A DNA stretch of 64,000 nt from Alicyclobacillus herbarius DSM 13609 (GCF_000430585.1 NZ_AUMH01000016.1:29584-93583); one strand, 5' to 3'; shown: positions 25,033-33,960, counted from the first letter of the stretch. The notes: a model not told the origin generated them from the sequence alone. Numbers and translations are program-made.

Positions 25033-25695
25033 TTACTGCCTCAATTTAATGCTCCGAGATATTACTTGTCGAACGCCGAACCCGATGCCGAGGATTGCAA
25101 TGGTAATTAGACACTGAAACGTCGTTCGCGGCGCATCATCCAGAGTTTCGATAAATCGCTTGACAACTGGAATATCCAGCATCAGCGAGGCCGCTGCCCA
25201 GGCCATCATCCCTGCCCCAAGCGGTAAAATCCATTGCTGTTTTTCGATTTGCCGGGATAGAAACAGCCCGACAATTACAAACAGGGGCACCGTGCCGACG
25301 GATGACACAACGAGCCACAGTCGGTCCCCTTTTAGCTCCGACCCGAGCCAAATCATGTTGTCCAGGTTGCCGAACACCGTAAACAGCCATAGCTTCACCA
25401 CGGTCCCCCATGCTCGAAAGACACTTCGTATTTCTGGGATCGTACCGAGTGTGCGAATACACATCCACCCAAGTAGAATAATCGCCACCAAGCGAAACAG
25501 GATGTTATCAAGCATTTTATCTACGCTTGCCGCTAATATCACCTGCGATCCGCCCAACAGAATGCCCACAGCGGTAAGGAATGTGACTTTTTGCCGCTGA
25601 GTCGTATGTGAGGGTAACAATAGACCCGTGAGCAGTGCATTATCAATTGTGACGACGAGTGCGATCAACACAATCCCGATGAATAGTTTCGGCAT
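25033..25695 (-). CDS. TerC/YjbE-family integral membrane protein
   Basis: About 220 residues with seven hydrophobic helices. The family's acidic metal-site motifs are visible in the first helix (VVTIDNALLTGLLLP) and the fourth (VFGNLDNMIWLG). TerC proteins are linked to metal export or metal loading of secreted enzymes, often manganese; specific function here is inferred. The ATG at 25695 follows GGGGTGG with short spacing. A perfect 14-bp hairpin lies 20 bases before the start codon. The small TGA-interrupted ORF follows. Confidence 0.7.
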   Translation of the reverse strand: MPKLFIGIVLIALVVTIDNALLTGLLLPSHTTQRQKVTFLTAVGILLGGSQVILAASVDKMLDNILFRLVAIILLGWMCIRTLGTIPEIRSVFRAWGTVVKLWLFTVFGNLDNMIWLGSELKGDRLWLVVSSVGTVPLFVIVGLFLSRQIEKQQWILPLGAGMMAWAAASLMLDIPVVKRFIETLDDAPRTTFQCLITIAILGIGFGVRQVISRSIKLRQ

Positions 25696-25715
25696 AGTCC
25701 ACCCCACACGATGAG

Positions 25716-25755
25716 ATAGCCCCTACTGCATAATAAGACCGGCAGTAGGGGCTAT
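25716..25755 (-). promoter_or_regulatory. Perfect 14-bp hairpin in the leader of the TerC-family gene
   Basis: ATAGCCCCTACTGC pairs exactly with GCAGTAGGGGCTAT around a 12-base loop. It ends about 20 bases before the start codon at 25695 and is not followed by a T run on either strand. A leader structure controlling translation or a protein operator are both possible. TerC genes of Bacillota are often under the manganese yybP-ykoY riboswitch, but I do not see that motif here. Confidence 0.6.
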
Positions 25756-25959
25756 TAGTCGGCTTGCGCCGGACGATTAAAGGTGAGCTCCATCACCTAT
25801 TCTCTTCTTCTCTTGCCGAAGTGTATGTCCACAATTCGAGTCGTATGACACGGAAAGCTGGAGTGCATACAGGTGGTCCAGACACAGAAAAAGCGCAGAG
25901 CCATACCTCGCCCGCTTTTGATACAATGAAAGCGGATTTTGTGATAGGGGGCGATTCGC

Positions 25960-26943
25960 GTGCGTTATCGAACACTAGGCAATACAGAACTGCAAGTGAG
26001 TGAAGTCAGCTTCGGCACCTGGGCCATTGGCGGCGCTTGGGGTACCGTGGCCGAGAGCGACGCCCTCAATGGTCTGGCTCGTGCCATCGATGCGGGGGTT
26101 AACTTCTTTGATACGGCTGACGTCTATGGGGACGGCCGCGCCGAGCGTCTCTTGGCCAAGGCAACCAAAGGCCGCGAACACGAGATCTACATTGCGACGA
26201 AATTCTGCCGCGCCGGGGACATTCATGACCCTGCCACCTACTCGGAGGCCTCGGTGCGAGCTTATTGCGAAGCGAGTCTACGTCGACTGGAACGAGACAC
26301 GATTGATCTCTATCAAGTCCACTGCCCGCCGCATGAAGTGATTCGTCAGGGCGCCGTGTTTGAAGTGTTGGACAAGCTACAGCAGGAAGGGAAAATTCGG
26401 TACTATGGCGTCAGCGTGGAAACCGTCGATGAAGGTCTCACGGCCCTTACATTTCCCGGCGTACGGGCGCTGCAGGTGATCTTTAATATCTTTCGCCAGA
26501 AACCGGCCCTCGAATTGCTTCCGAAGGCTATGCAGCAAGGGGTGGGAATCCTCGTTCGCCTGCCTCTTGCCAGCGGTCTGTTGACTGGAAAGTTCAAGAA
26601 GACGGATACGTTTCCGGAGAATGACCACCGCAACTTCAACCGCGATGGGCAGGCATTTAACGTAGGAGAAACCTTCGCCGGGCTGCCGTTTGAGAAAGGT
26701 GTCGAATTGGCCGACGAGCTGCGCTGGATTGCCGAAGGACGCGGCACCATGGCCAGAGCCGCCATGCGTTGGATATTAGACCACGAAGAGGTCAGCTGCG
26801 TCATTCCCGGCTTCAAAAACGTGGCTCAGGTCGAAGATAACCTAGCGACCGAAGAGGCACCGGGATTTTCCGAGGAAGAACGCACCCGTCTGCGCAAGTT
26901 CTATACGGAAAAGATCGCCCCATTTATTCGCGGCGCCTACTGA
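25960..26943 (+). CDS. Aldo/keto reductase
   Basis: NAD(P)H-dependent oxidoreductase, 327 residues, TIM-barrel fold. The catalytic tetrad is complete: D51 and Y56 in FFDTADVYGDGR, K81 in IATKFC, H121 in DLYQVHCPP. The C-terminal coenzyme motif is in VSCVIPGFKNVAQVEDN. The sequence is close to the YccK/IolS-like general aldo/keto reductases; substrate is unknown. GTG at 25960 follows AGGGGGCG. It is monocistronic with a terminator behind it. Confidence 0.92.
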   Translation: MRYRTLGNTELQVSEVSFGTWAIGGAWGTVAESDALNGLARAIDAGVNFFDTADVYGDGRAERLLAKATKGREHEIYIATKFCRAGDIHDPATYSEASVRAYCEASLRRLERDTIDLYQVHCPPHEVIRQGAVFEVLDKLQQEGKIRYYGVSVETVDEGLTALTFPGVRALQVIFNIFRQKPALELLPKAMQQGVGILVRLPLASGLLTGKFKKTDTFPENDHRNFNRDGQAFNVGETFAGLPFEKGVELADELRWIAEGRGTMARAAMRWILDHEEVSCVIPGFKNVAQVEDNLATEEAPGFSEEERTRLRKFYTEKIAPFIRGAY

Positions 26944-26990
26944 TTTCGCGGTGCGTACTGAGTCTCTGGCGCGCGTGGATTCCTAGGCGA

Positions 26991-27024
26991 AAAGCGTCCG
27001 CATCCCCTCGGACGCTTTCTTTCT
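26991..27024. terminator. Bidirectional terminator between aldo/keto reductase and CwlO-like gene
   Basis: Ten-base perfect stem AAAGCGTCCG / CGGACGCTTT with a T-rich run on the plus side and a TTTT on the minus side. Both flanking genes converge here. Confidence 0.85.
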
Positions 27025-27039
27025 CTCCTTCTTTTGCCC

Positions 27040-28257
27040 TCAACCCACAAACGCGAGAATGTCGTGAAAGTATTGCCGGACACCGTACGCCCAATGCGGA
27101 TCCGTCGCGTAGATGCCCCAGGGGTTGTGCGGATCGTTCAACCAAAGGATGGCATCTTCCCCATTCGGAGGCGGTGTCGATAATTTGTGGCGAATGGTGT
27201 CTGCGGCGATGTTCGCCGCATCCGCGAGCGTCGTGTTATAGACCTGCCAGCTGTAGAACACATTGAACGGGTTGTTGCGGATTAAAGCGGCGTCTGGACC
27301 GGGCGGCACAAACGCCTGTTCCTGCCCAGTGATGGCCACCATCAGGGCCGGGTTGACGTCATACCGCTGCGCCGCCTGACAGATGGTCTCAATGTCAGCG
27401 AGTGAAAATGTCGATCCGTGTCGTTGTACGTACGCGTACAACTTACTCGGTGGGATGTCATGCCAGCGCAAGGCGGGCACAGACACATCTCCAGAAGGTG
27501 TGGCGATGATGCGCTCTTGTTCAGCCGCCTGGCGTTTGAGCTCTGCAATCTGCTGCTGCGTCAGGTGGATGCGCGAATTCAGTTCCCGCTCTTTTTGCAA
27601 CAAGGACGAAACGCCCCGGTTGGCCAGTTGCAGCGATGCCTGCTGCTGTCTTTCCATAGCCAGGCGGGATTGCTTCAAAGCAACCAGATTGTGGCCTTTG
27701 CGGACGAGTGTCAGAACGTTATCCTGCTGTTGGCGTTTATCGGCTTGCAGCTGCCGCTCCAACTGCTGGACCTGACGCATGAGTTGATGTTCGTGTTCGG
27801 TGACCGCAGACATGGTCTGTACCCGGCTGAGTAGATCCGACCAGCTCGACGCTTTGAACAAGACCTCCAGGTACGGGACATTTCCGTATTCATACGTAGC
27901 CTTAAGCATCGATTCTACGTTTTGCTTATCGATATTCAATTGTCGCTCTTGTTTGGCGATCCGTTCGTTCAATGCGGTAATCTTTGCCTGCAGTTTCTCA
28001 ATCTCTGCTTGATTCTCCTGAATTTCTTGAGAGAGCTGCGAGATTTGCTGACGGGTCCTCGCAACACTTCCTTGCAATTGTCCGACTTTTCTGCGTTGCT
28101 GTTCTAACCGCTGCTTGGTTTGATTGGCCTGCTGTTGTAATTGGGTCATCTCGTGCTGCTTGTCACTCAAGGTGCTGGCGTCCGCCAAACTGCCGTAACA
28201 ACCTGCCACCATGCAGATGGCGGCTGCGGATGCCGCCAGCTTTCCGTTTCGTCGCAC
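27040..28257 (-). CDS. Secreted coiled-coil protein (CwlO/PcsB-like N-terminus) with C-terminal lysozyme-like domain
   Basis: Exported protein of 405 residues. The signal peptide contains VAGC, a possible lipobox, before ADA-S, a possible signal-peptidase I site. Residues ~30-250 form long coiled coils rich in Gln, with VPYLEVLFKASSWSDLLSRV, the hallmark hinge of CwlO/PcsB N-terminal domains. Residues ~280-400 (IETICQAAQRYDVNPALMVA, NNPFNVFYSW) resemble glucosaminidase/transglycosylase folds. In CwlO and PcsB the coiled coil is controlled by FtsEX; no ftsEX is in the window. GTG at 28257 follows GAGGAG. A wall-hydrolase or morphogenesis role is inferred. Confidence 0.75.
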   Translation of the reverse strand: MRRNGKLAASAAAICMVAGCYGSLADASTLSDKQHEMTQLQQQANQTKQRLEQQRRKVGQLQGSVARTRQQISQLSQEIQENQAEIEKLQAKITALNERIAKQERQLNIDKQNVESMLKATYEYGNVPYLEVLFKASSWSDLLSRVQTMSAVTEHEHQLMRQVQQLERQLQADKRQQQDNVLTLVRKGHNLVALKQSRLAMERQQQASLQLANRGVSSLLQKERELNSRIHLTQQQIAELKRQAAEQERIIATPSGDVSVPALRWHDIPPSKLYAYVQRHGSTFSLADIETICQAAQRYDVNPALMVAITGQEQAFVPPGPDAALIRNNPFNVFYSWQVYNTTLADAANIAADTIRHKLSTPPPNGEDAILWLNDPHNPWGIYATDPHWAYGVRQYFHDILAFVG

Positions 28258-28473
28258 GACGTGCCGTCACTCCTCTTGCAGTTTCAATCTTAGCCCTATT
28301 GTATACCTGTTCGGAGCCGATGACCATTTTTGACCGTCGTGTGGGAACGGTTGGACCCCCCTGGGGACTGTAGGCAGCATGATTCAGGCCTGGTCACCCT
28401 CCCCAATCGCACATGCGTGGACAAGACACCAGCCATATGGTGGTAACGATCCGTTTCGAAGGGGGGTGCGAGG

Positions 28474-28779
28474 ATGGCGGTGACCTATCATGTGGCCCGT
28501 CGGTACTTGGGCCAGTGGGTGAATTGCCACTCGGTGTATGGGATTCATCGGGGGGTATTGACCCGGGTGCTACCCAGCGGTATTGTCTTAGGTCGCGCCG
28601 TACAACTGGCCAGCGACAGCACAGCGTTTCACGAACCACGGCTGCTCTCTTCCTCGTCTGACACGTTACGCAACTTGAATGAGGATGTCCAGCTTGTCCA
28701 GTTTTTCGGTGGGTTCTTTGTCCCGTTTGGTGGCATCTACGGACTGTATCCGGGCTTTGGATTTGGGTTTGTCATCTAA
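28474..28779 (+). CDS. Small hypothetical protein with aromatic Gly-rich C-terminus
   Basis: Unrecognised protein of 101 residues. An AAGGGGGG ribosome site precedes the ATG at 28474, which supports a real gene. The first half is a small beta-rich region (HRGVLTRVLPSGIVLG resembles an Sm/YlxS-like or hydrolase-free beta barrel); the end, FFGGFFVPFGGIYGLYPGFG, is a glycine-aromatic stretch like those of small spore or surface proteins. No membrane anchor is clear. It is a single gene between two minus-strand genes. Confidence 0.6.
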   Translation: MAVTYHVARRYLGQWVNCHSVYGIHRGVLTRVLPSGIVLGRAVQLASDSTAFHEPRLLSSSSDTLRNLNEDVQLVQFFGGFFVPFGGIYGLYPGFGFGFVI

Positions 28780-28821
28780 AAATCCGAATCGCAACCGTGG
28801 CGGTTGTCAAAATGGGCTCGC

Positions 28822-28859
28822 AAAAACGGGGAACGCCGGCGCTTTGGCCATCGTTCCCC
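28822..28859 (-). terminator. Rho-independent terminator of the sugar transporter gene
   Basis: On the minus strand GGGGAACG pairs with CGTTCCCC and is followed by GTTTTT. It lies 45 bases after the stop of the MFS gene. Confidence 0.75.
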
Positions 28860-28903
28860 ACACACTTTTGACGTCCAGGTCGAGTTTCTCCGTCGAGGCG
28901 CGG

Positions 28904-30310
28904 TCAAGCGGTCGGCGTGCGCCGCCAATTCCGCTCGATTTCTTCCAGCGATTTGTTTTTCGTCTCTGGTACCACGCGCCACGTAAAGACAAAGGCGACC
29001 GCCGACAAAATCATAAAGGCAAAGAACGTGGTTGCAGGTCCGACCCCGCTGAGCATCATGGGGAAGGTTTGCGACACCAGATAGTCCGCTGCCCACAGGA
29101 CCAGGGATGCGATGGCGGTGGCGCGGCCGCGAATGCGAGTTGGGAAAATCTCCGCCATGATGAGCCAGACAATCGGTCCAAACGATACGGCGAAAGCCGC
29201 CACAAACATCAGGATGAAAATTAGAACCAGGGCCCCGCCAATATGCCCGGTTTGGAAGGCAGCTCCGACGACAAGCAGGCTTACCGTCATGAAGGCGGAG
29301 CCGACGAGCAGCAAAACCTTGCGGCCCACCCGGTCAATCAGCCAGATGGACACGAGTGTAAAGATGAGGTTCACCGCGCCGACAAAGATGGTCTCGGTTA
29401 AGGACGCGTTCGTCCCAGCACCGGTTTTCTCAAAGATTTCGGGGGCGTAATACATAATGGCGTTAATTCCCGTCACCTGCTGGAGAATCGCCAGCACCAC
29501 CCCGACAATGAGGGCCATCCGCAGACCCGGCTGGAACAACTGCGACAAGCGCCCGTTTTCTTCCGACAAAGAGCGGCGGATTGCCGCCATTTCGACCTGC
29601 GCCTGCGCGCTGCCTTCAATCCTCGTCAGGGTTGCCAGAGCCTTGTCCGTCCGGTTTTGCTTCAGCAGCCAACGAGGGCTTTCCGGTACCAGGAATAAAA
29701 GCAGAATGAAGATGACACCGGGAATCAGACCCAATCCGAACATCCAGCGCCAACCGGTGGAAATATCCCACGCCGTACCGCCCGCGCTGCTGACTGCACG
29801 ATTGACAAAATAAATCGCGGAGATGCCAATGACAACCGCCAGCTGATTGAGTGACACCAACCGTCCGCGGTGGCGCGCCGGCGCGATTTCGGCAATATAC
29901 ACAGGCACCAGAGTTGAGGAGATGCCGATTCCAACCCCGCCGATGATCCGTGCCACCACAAACATGGTTATCGTCGGTGGAAGTGCGGATCCAATCGAAC
30001 CAAGGGCAAACAGAAAGCCGGCCAAAATCATCATCTTCTTGCGGCCAAAGCGGTCGCTAAGCAAACCGGCAAACGCGGCACCGATGATGGCACCAATCAT
30101 AAAACAAGAGACCGCCCAACCTTCCATGACTGGAGATAGGTTGAACCGTTGCTGCATGAAACCGATGGCACCGGAGATGACGGCGGTATCATAACCGAAC
30201 AAAAAACCGCCAACCGCTGCCACCACCGACACCAGAGTCACAAACCCTAAGCCCGCTCCCTGGCTCGGAGCCTCAGCGTGCCGGTTCTCGGAATGGGCCA
30301 TACTATTCAA
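28904..30310 (-). CDS. Sugar/H+ symporter, MFS sugar porter family
   Basis: Twelve-helix sugar porter of 468 residues in the XylE/AraE/GlcP group. Diagnostic motifs are GGFLFGYDTAVISGA in helix 1, LSDRFGRKKMMIL in loop 2-3, PESPRWLL at the middle loop, DRVGRK in loop 8-9 and PETKNKSLEEIE at the end. The TTG at 30310 is preferred because GGAAGGAGAG ends seven bases before it; the ATG at 30301 is too far. Substrate may be a pentose or hexose. The promoter carries a palindrome, so expression is probably sugar-controlled. Confidence 0.9.
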   Translation of the reverse strand: MNSMAHSENRHAEAPSQGAGLGFVTLVSVVAAVGGFLFGYDTAVISGAIGFMQQRFNLSPVMEGWAVSCFMIGAIIGAAFAGLLSDRFGRKKMMILAGFLFALGSIGSALPPTITMFVVARIIGGVGIGISSTLVPVYIAEIAPARHRGRLVSLNQLAVVIGISAIYFVNRAVSSAGGTAWDISTGWRWMFGLGLIPGVIFILLLFLVPESPRWLLKQNRTDKALATLTRIEGSAQAQVEMAAIRRSLSEENGRLSQLFQPGLRMALIVGVVLAILQQVTGINAIMYYAPEIFEKTGAGTNASLTETIFVGAVNLIFTLVSIWLIDRVGRKVLLLVGSAFMTVSLLVVGAAFQTGHIGGALVLIFILMFVAAFAVSFGPIVWLIMAEIFPTRIRGRATAIASLVLWAADYLVSQTFPMMLSGVGPATTFFAFMILSAVAFVFTWRVVPETKNKSLEEIERNWRRTPTA

Positions 30311-30358
30311 CGTTTTTCTCTCCTTCCCATGCGCCGATGATGAAAGCGTACAGCCACC

Positions 30359-30387
30359 ATTATACAACGTTATGTAAACATTGTTAT
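30359..30387 (-). promoter_or_regulatory. Promoter of the sugar symporter gene with overlapping palindromic operator
   Basis: On the minus strand: ATAACA, 17 bases, TATAAT. The imperfect palindrome ACAACGTT-N5-AACATTGT at 30364-30384 fills the spacer, the classical position for a repressor site. Confidence 0.6.
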
Positions 30388-30422
30388 ATACGGGGTGTAC
30401 TTACAGAATTGGATAATTACAA

Positions 30423-30459
30423 TCAACCTAACAAAACAGATGGCCGTTTGTTTGGTTGA
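30423..30459. repeat. Second inverted repeat upstream of the sugar symporter promoter
   Basis: TCAACCTAACAAAAC and GTTTGTTTGGTTGA are near-exact inverted arms, one base bulged. It lies about 40 bases upstream of the -35 element and could be a second operator. Confidence 0.5.
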
Positions 30460-30686
30460 CGGACTCTATTAAAGACCATTATTTGCGTGTTTTCAACTAT
30501 CGTTGTTTCATTAGGAGCTCCCATCCTTCATGCGTCCATCCTCGGCCGAACGCATACGCGCGCAGGATTTCCGCTATTTGCAGCGAACTTCATACTTATC
30601 CAATTTCTTGGATGAAACGGGTATGAACACCCGTCCGCACAACCTCTGCAAGGGTGATGACGAGCTTGCTGTCGTTTTCGTATTCA

Positions 30687-31205
30687 ATGCACACGGACAT
30701 TCAGTTTGGCTGGGGGGCTTCGCGTCGATTACCAGAGTGGCTTCGGGCGCACGCGGCAGGGCCTCGTCTCCTGTTGGTTACGGATGAGGGGGTCCTCCAG
30801 GCGGGCGTGGTCGATCCGGTAGTCAAAGGTTTGCAAACTGCGGGTTACGAGGTCGTCATCACGGAAGAACGTACCCACCGCAAACTCACGCTCAAACACG
30901 CTCAACTGCGTCCCCGGTTGGCCGTCCTAGATGCCGCTTTGACCTTGACGGTGCGCCACACGGCGTAGCGAACGCCGTGTTTCTCCCCCATAGTATTGAA
31001 GTTCAATGCTGCCGTCGAGACGGAGCTGCACAGGGACATCGCGGTTCGGACGGGGTTTGCCCGGAGTGACGATGCCCCCGAGGCCGCTGTGGCAAAGCTC
31101 GTGGAAGGTATCGCTGTTTGGACGCGGCAATTGGGGATTCCTAAGTTGTCAGAACTCCCTGGAGTCCATCCAAATGATTTTCCGGTCTTAGCAAAGCTCG
31201 CTTAT
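30687..31205 (+). pseudogene. Iron-containing alcohol dehydrogenase, deleted and frameshifted
   Basis: Pieces of one Fe-ADH occur in order but in three frames. The N-terminus is IQFGWGASRRLPEWLRAH followed by LLLVTDEGVLQAGVV. Then comes RPRLAVLDAALTLT after a ~100-residue gap, PHGVANAVFLPHSI in a shifted frame (near 30957), and FNAAVETELHRDIAVRTGF in a third frame. Much of the iron-binding middle is gone. The reading stops making sense near 31205, where it meets the MacB remnant on the other strand. The ~340 bases before it (30311-30686) hold the symporter control region and no convincing gene. Confidence 0.8.
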
Positions 31206-31763
31206 GCGAACGGATTGATTGGGACGGACGTCTGGAGAAAGCGGCCGATGCCTTGGGCTCCGACAATCCCCACGAGAATGCCGATGCACCCACCCAGGAG
31301 ACCGACGACCGCAGATTCGGTCAGGAACTGTCCGAGGATAGACCCTTAAGTTGCACCCAGCGATTTCCGCAGACCGATTTCGCGCGTCCGCTCGGCGACC
31401 GTGACCAGCATGATGTTCATGATGCCAATCCCCCCGACCAGCAGGGAAATGCCCGCAATCCCACCGAGAAACGTCTGCAGGGTATGGCTCACATTGGACA
31501 ATGTGGAGAGTAGCGTCGCTTGGAAGTGCCCAGCCCCTGACTGATGCCATCTTGGCTGGACTGGCCCGGGGAGATGACCAATACGTTTGTGCCGAGCCCT
31601 TGGATCTAGGAGGTCACGCTCTGGGTGGCCGCCTGACCCACCCCTAACAAGGCGACAACGGCTCCGACTCCGATAATGATGCCAAAAGCAGCGTCAACAC
31701 CGTACGCAGCGGGTTGTGACCCAAGCAGGCAAAGGCGGTGCGAAGGATTCGGTTGGCTCTCAT
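31199..31763 (-). pseudogene. MacB-type ABC transporter permease, degraded
   Basis: The ATG at 31763 follows GGAGGTGAAGG and opens RANRILRTAFACLGHNPLRT; a frameshift precedes [19 protein letters not shown], and a TAG follows QSVTS. The large external domain is missing. The C-terminal part then appears, with [21 protein letters not shown] and QFLTESAVVGLLGGCIGILVG, ending near INPFA. In intact loci such permeases often sit beside OmpR-type two-component genes, as here. The 3' end abuts the alcohol dehydrogenase remnant. Confidence 0.8.
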
Positions 31764-31864
31764 GCCTTCACCTCCGCCTGAGGGGCGACGGGGTGGGAGA
31801 TGCATCAGAAGGGTGGTGGATAGGTTGTGAAGAAAATGTGGAGAAAATGTGGAGGTAATGACCC

Positions 31865-33277
31865 TTACGACACGTCGTTTGCTGACCTGTCGGGTTCTGA
31901 CGCGCCGAGCGGCAACCGTACGATAAAGGTGGTGCCGTGGCCAGGGGTCGAACGGACGTCAATCTGTCCTTGATGGGCCTCCACAAACTCTTTCGCGATG
32001 GCCAGCCCCAACCCGGTTCCTCCACTTTCCCGGGACCTATCTGGCTCACCGCGATAAAAGCGATCGAACACATACGGCAGGTGCTCTGGCGCGATGCCCG
32101 GACCGCTGTCCTGTACGGATACGACCACCTGGTCCCCTTCCAATTGGGTTTCCACCCGGACACATCCACCCTTTGGTGTGTAGCGCAGGGCATTTCCAAT
32201 CAGATTGACAAATACCTGCGTGATTCGGTCCGGATCGACCGGACTGCGCACACCCTGCTCAAGCCGTGAAGCAAAAGTCAGCTGTACCTGTTTGACCTCG
32301 GCCTCCACCTGAAAGTTGTCAACGATGCGGGCGAGCAGCGCATCCAATGCGGTCGGCTGAATCTGCAGGGGCAACTGGCCGACTTCGGCCAAGGTCAACT
32401 GGTGCAGGTCTTGCACGAGGCGGGTTAACCGAATCACCTCGTCGTGGATAGGTAACAAGGTTTCTGGGCCTGCCGGTTTCACCCCTTGCTGAATCAATTC
32501 CAGTTGTCCCTGCATGATGGTAAGCGGGATCCGGAGTTCATGCGCGACGTCAGCGACCAGGTGTCTTCGAGCTTCCTCGGTCTTATGCAGGCGAGCGGCC
32601 ATATCGTTGAAAGCTTGCGCGACCTCGCCGTACTCATCCCTGGAGTCAATCGGGAGCTGGGTCTGCAACTGGCCTTCGCCAATGCGGTGAATGGCCTCCA
32701 TGATCCGATGCAGGGGCCGGGTTAGGCGCCGCGAAAACCAGGCCCCGACGACAAGTGCGATGCCGACGGTGAGGACAGTGCCAGCCACGCTCGCGACAGT
32801 CATAGAGTGAACCACCGTCTGTTTCATGGCATACAGGGCATCGAGACCGCGGTCGCGAATCCAGAGATGCCCGACGACCTGGTTGCCGACGGTGACCGGC
32901 ACCTCCACCTCCCCATCATGACCCAGGGCAGGCGGCACCAGGGCATGGAAGCGTGGACCCGGGTGGCCAATCACCGCAATCACATGGTTGCCTGCGTCCT
33001 CGAGAACCAGTTGGTCGAGTCGCCGCGTGCCCGGGACGCTCTCGCCTTGCTGGAAGATCCCCGAGATGTATTCGTCGACACCTGTCCAGGAGTCATTGTT
33101 GGCGTGATAGTAATAAGCCAGCGATTGCGCCCACTGTTCGGCCGTGCCTTCTTCCGCGGCTTGCGCGTATTTCCGGAACAGTCCTCCGAAATAGGTGTAG
33201 GAAATCAAGAGGTCAACTGCGGCGAGAAATAGAATCAGGCTGGCAATCCCGAGAAAAATCTTATTCCGAACCTTCAT
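31865..33277 (-). CDS. Sensor histidine kinase, HAMP-containing, OmpR-partner type
   Basis: Membrane kinase of 470 residues: helix 1 at ~8-28, external sensor of ~125 residues, helix 2 at ~158-180, HAMP at ~181-235, HisKA with H246 in DVAHELRIPLTIMQGQ, then the ATPase with NLIGNALRYTPKGG, DSGPGIAPEHLPYVFDRFY and GGTGLGLAIAKEFVEAHQG. The usual RTPL in the H box is RIPL here. It overlaps the response-regulator gene by four bases. The likely former target, a MacB-type permease, is a pseudogene just downstream. Confidence 0.93.
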   Translation of the reverse strand: MKVRNKIFLGIASLILFLAAVDLLISYTYFGGLFRKYAQAAEEGTAEQWAQSLAYYYHANNDSWTGVDEYISGIFQQGESVPGTRRLDQLVLEDAGNHVIAVIGHPGPRFHALVPPALGHDGEVEVPVTVGNQVVGHLWIRDRGLDALYAMKQTVVHSMTVASVAGTVLTVGIALVVGAWFSRRLTRPLHRIMEAIHRIGEGQLQTQLPIDSRDEYGEVAQAFNDMAARLHKTEEARRHLVADVAHELRIPLTIMQGQLELIQQGVKPAGPETLLPIHDEVIRLTRLVQDLHQLTLAEVGQLPLQIQPTALDALLARIVDNFQVEAEVKQVQLTFASRLEQGVRSPVDPDRITQVFVNLIGNALRYTPKGGCVRVETQLEGDQVVVSVQDSGPGIAPEHLPYVFDRFYRGEPDRSRESGGTGLGLAIAKEFVEAHQGQIDVRSTPGHGTTFIVRLPLGASEPDRSANDVS

Positions 33278-33960
33278 TGCGAACCCCCAAACCGGTAACC
33301 AACACCGTGCACGGTCTGGATATACACCGGATTGGCCGGGTCAGATTCAATCTTTTTGCGCAGGTGGCTGATGTGGCTGTCGATTGTGCGCTCGTAATTC
33401 ATGTAGGCGTCCCCCATCGTCGCCTTTAGCAACTGCAATCGACTGTAGACGACGCCTGGCTTTCGCGCCAGTGTCAAGAGCAGCTGAAACTCGGTCGGCG
33501 TCAGCACGATTTCTTGGTTGCCCTTGAACACACGAAATTGCTGCTCATCAATGGTTAAACTGCCGTAGCGGAGAATGCCGCTTTCTTCTGTGGGGGGGTG
33601 GGTGCGGCGAAGCACTGAGCGAACGCGTGCCACCAATTCGCGCAGGCTAAACGGCTTGACGATATAGTCGTCGGCCCCCACCTCGAGTCCGACGACCCGG
33701 TCCGTCTCTTCCCCTTTCGCCGTCACCATGATAATCGGAACCTGGAATTGCTGCCGCAGCTCACGGCACACATCCAGGCCGCTTATCCCGGGGAGCATCC
33801 AGTCGAGAATGACCAGATGAGGTCGGTGCTTGTCCACCATCTCCAACGCCTGGGGGCCGGAATGCGCCGTGAGAACCTCAAACCCTTCTTCCTCGAGGAA
33901 AGGTTTCATCACGTCTATGACTTTCGGTTCATCGTCGACCAATAGCAAGGTTGTCCGCAT
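33274..33960 (-). CDS. OmpR/PhoB-family response regulator
   Basis: Response regulator of 228 residues. The receiver has the acidic pocket LVDDEPK, the phosphorylated D53 in LVILDWMLPG and K in VKPFSLREL; the C-terminal winged helix ends with VYIQTVHGVGYRFG. ATG at 33960 follows AGAGGGA. It is co-transcribed with the kinase that overlaps its end, and lies 26 bases after aroA on the same strand. Confidence 0.94.
   Translation of the reverse strand: MRTTLLLVDDEPKVIDVMKPFLEEEGFEVLTAHSGPQALEMVDKHRPHLVILDWMLPGISGLDVCRELRQQFQVPIIMVTAKGEETDRVVGLEVGADDYIVKPFSLRELVARVRSVLRRTHPPTEESGILRYGSLTIDEQQFRVFKGNQEIVLTPTEFQLLLTLARKPGVVYSRLQLLKATMGDAYMNYERTIDSHISHLRKKIESDPANPVYIQTVHGVGYRFGGSQ

Noticed and set aside
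30530..30787. 85-residue frame before the alcohol dehydrogenase remnant
   Set aside because: A weak AGGAG precedes it, but the translation is not recognisable and its second half is an out-of-frame reading of the dehydrogenase.
31829..31856. Tandem AAAATGTGGAG words after the kinase gene
   Set aside because: Only two short copies; likely chance or slippage, with no link to a feature.
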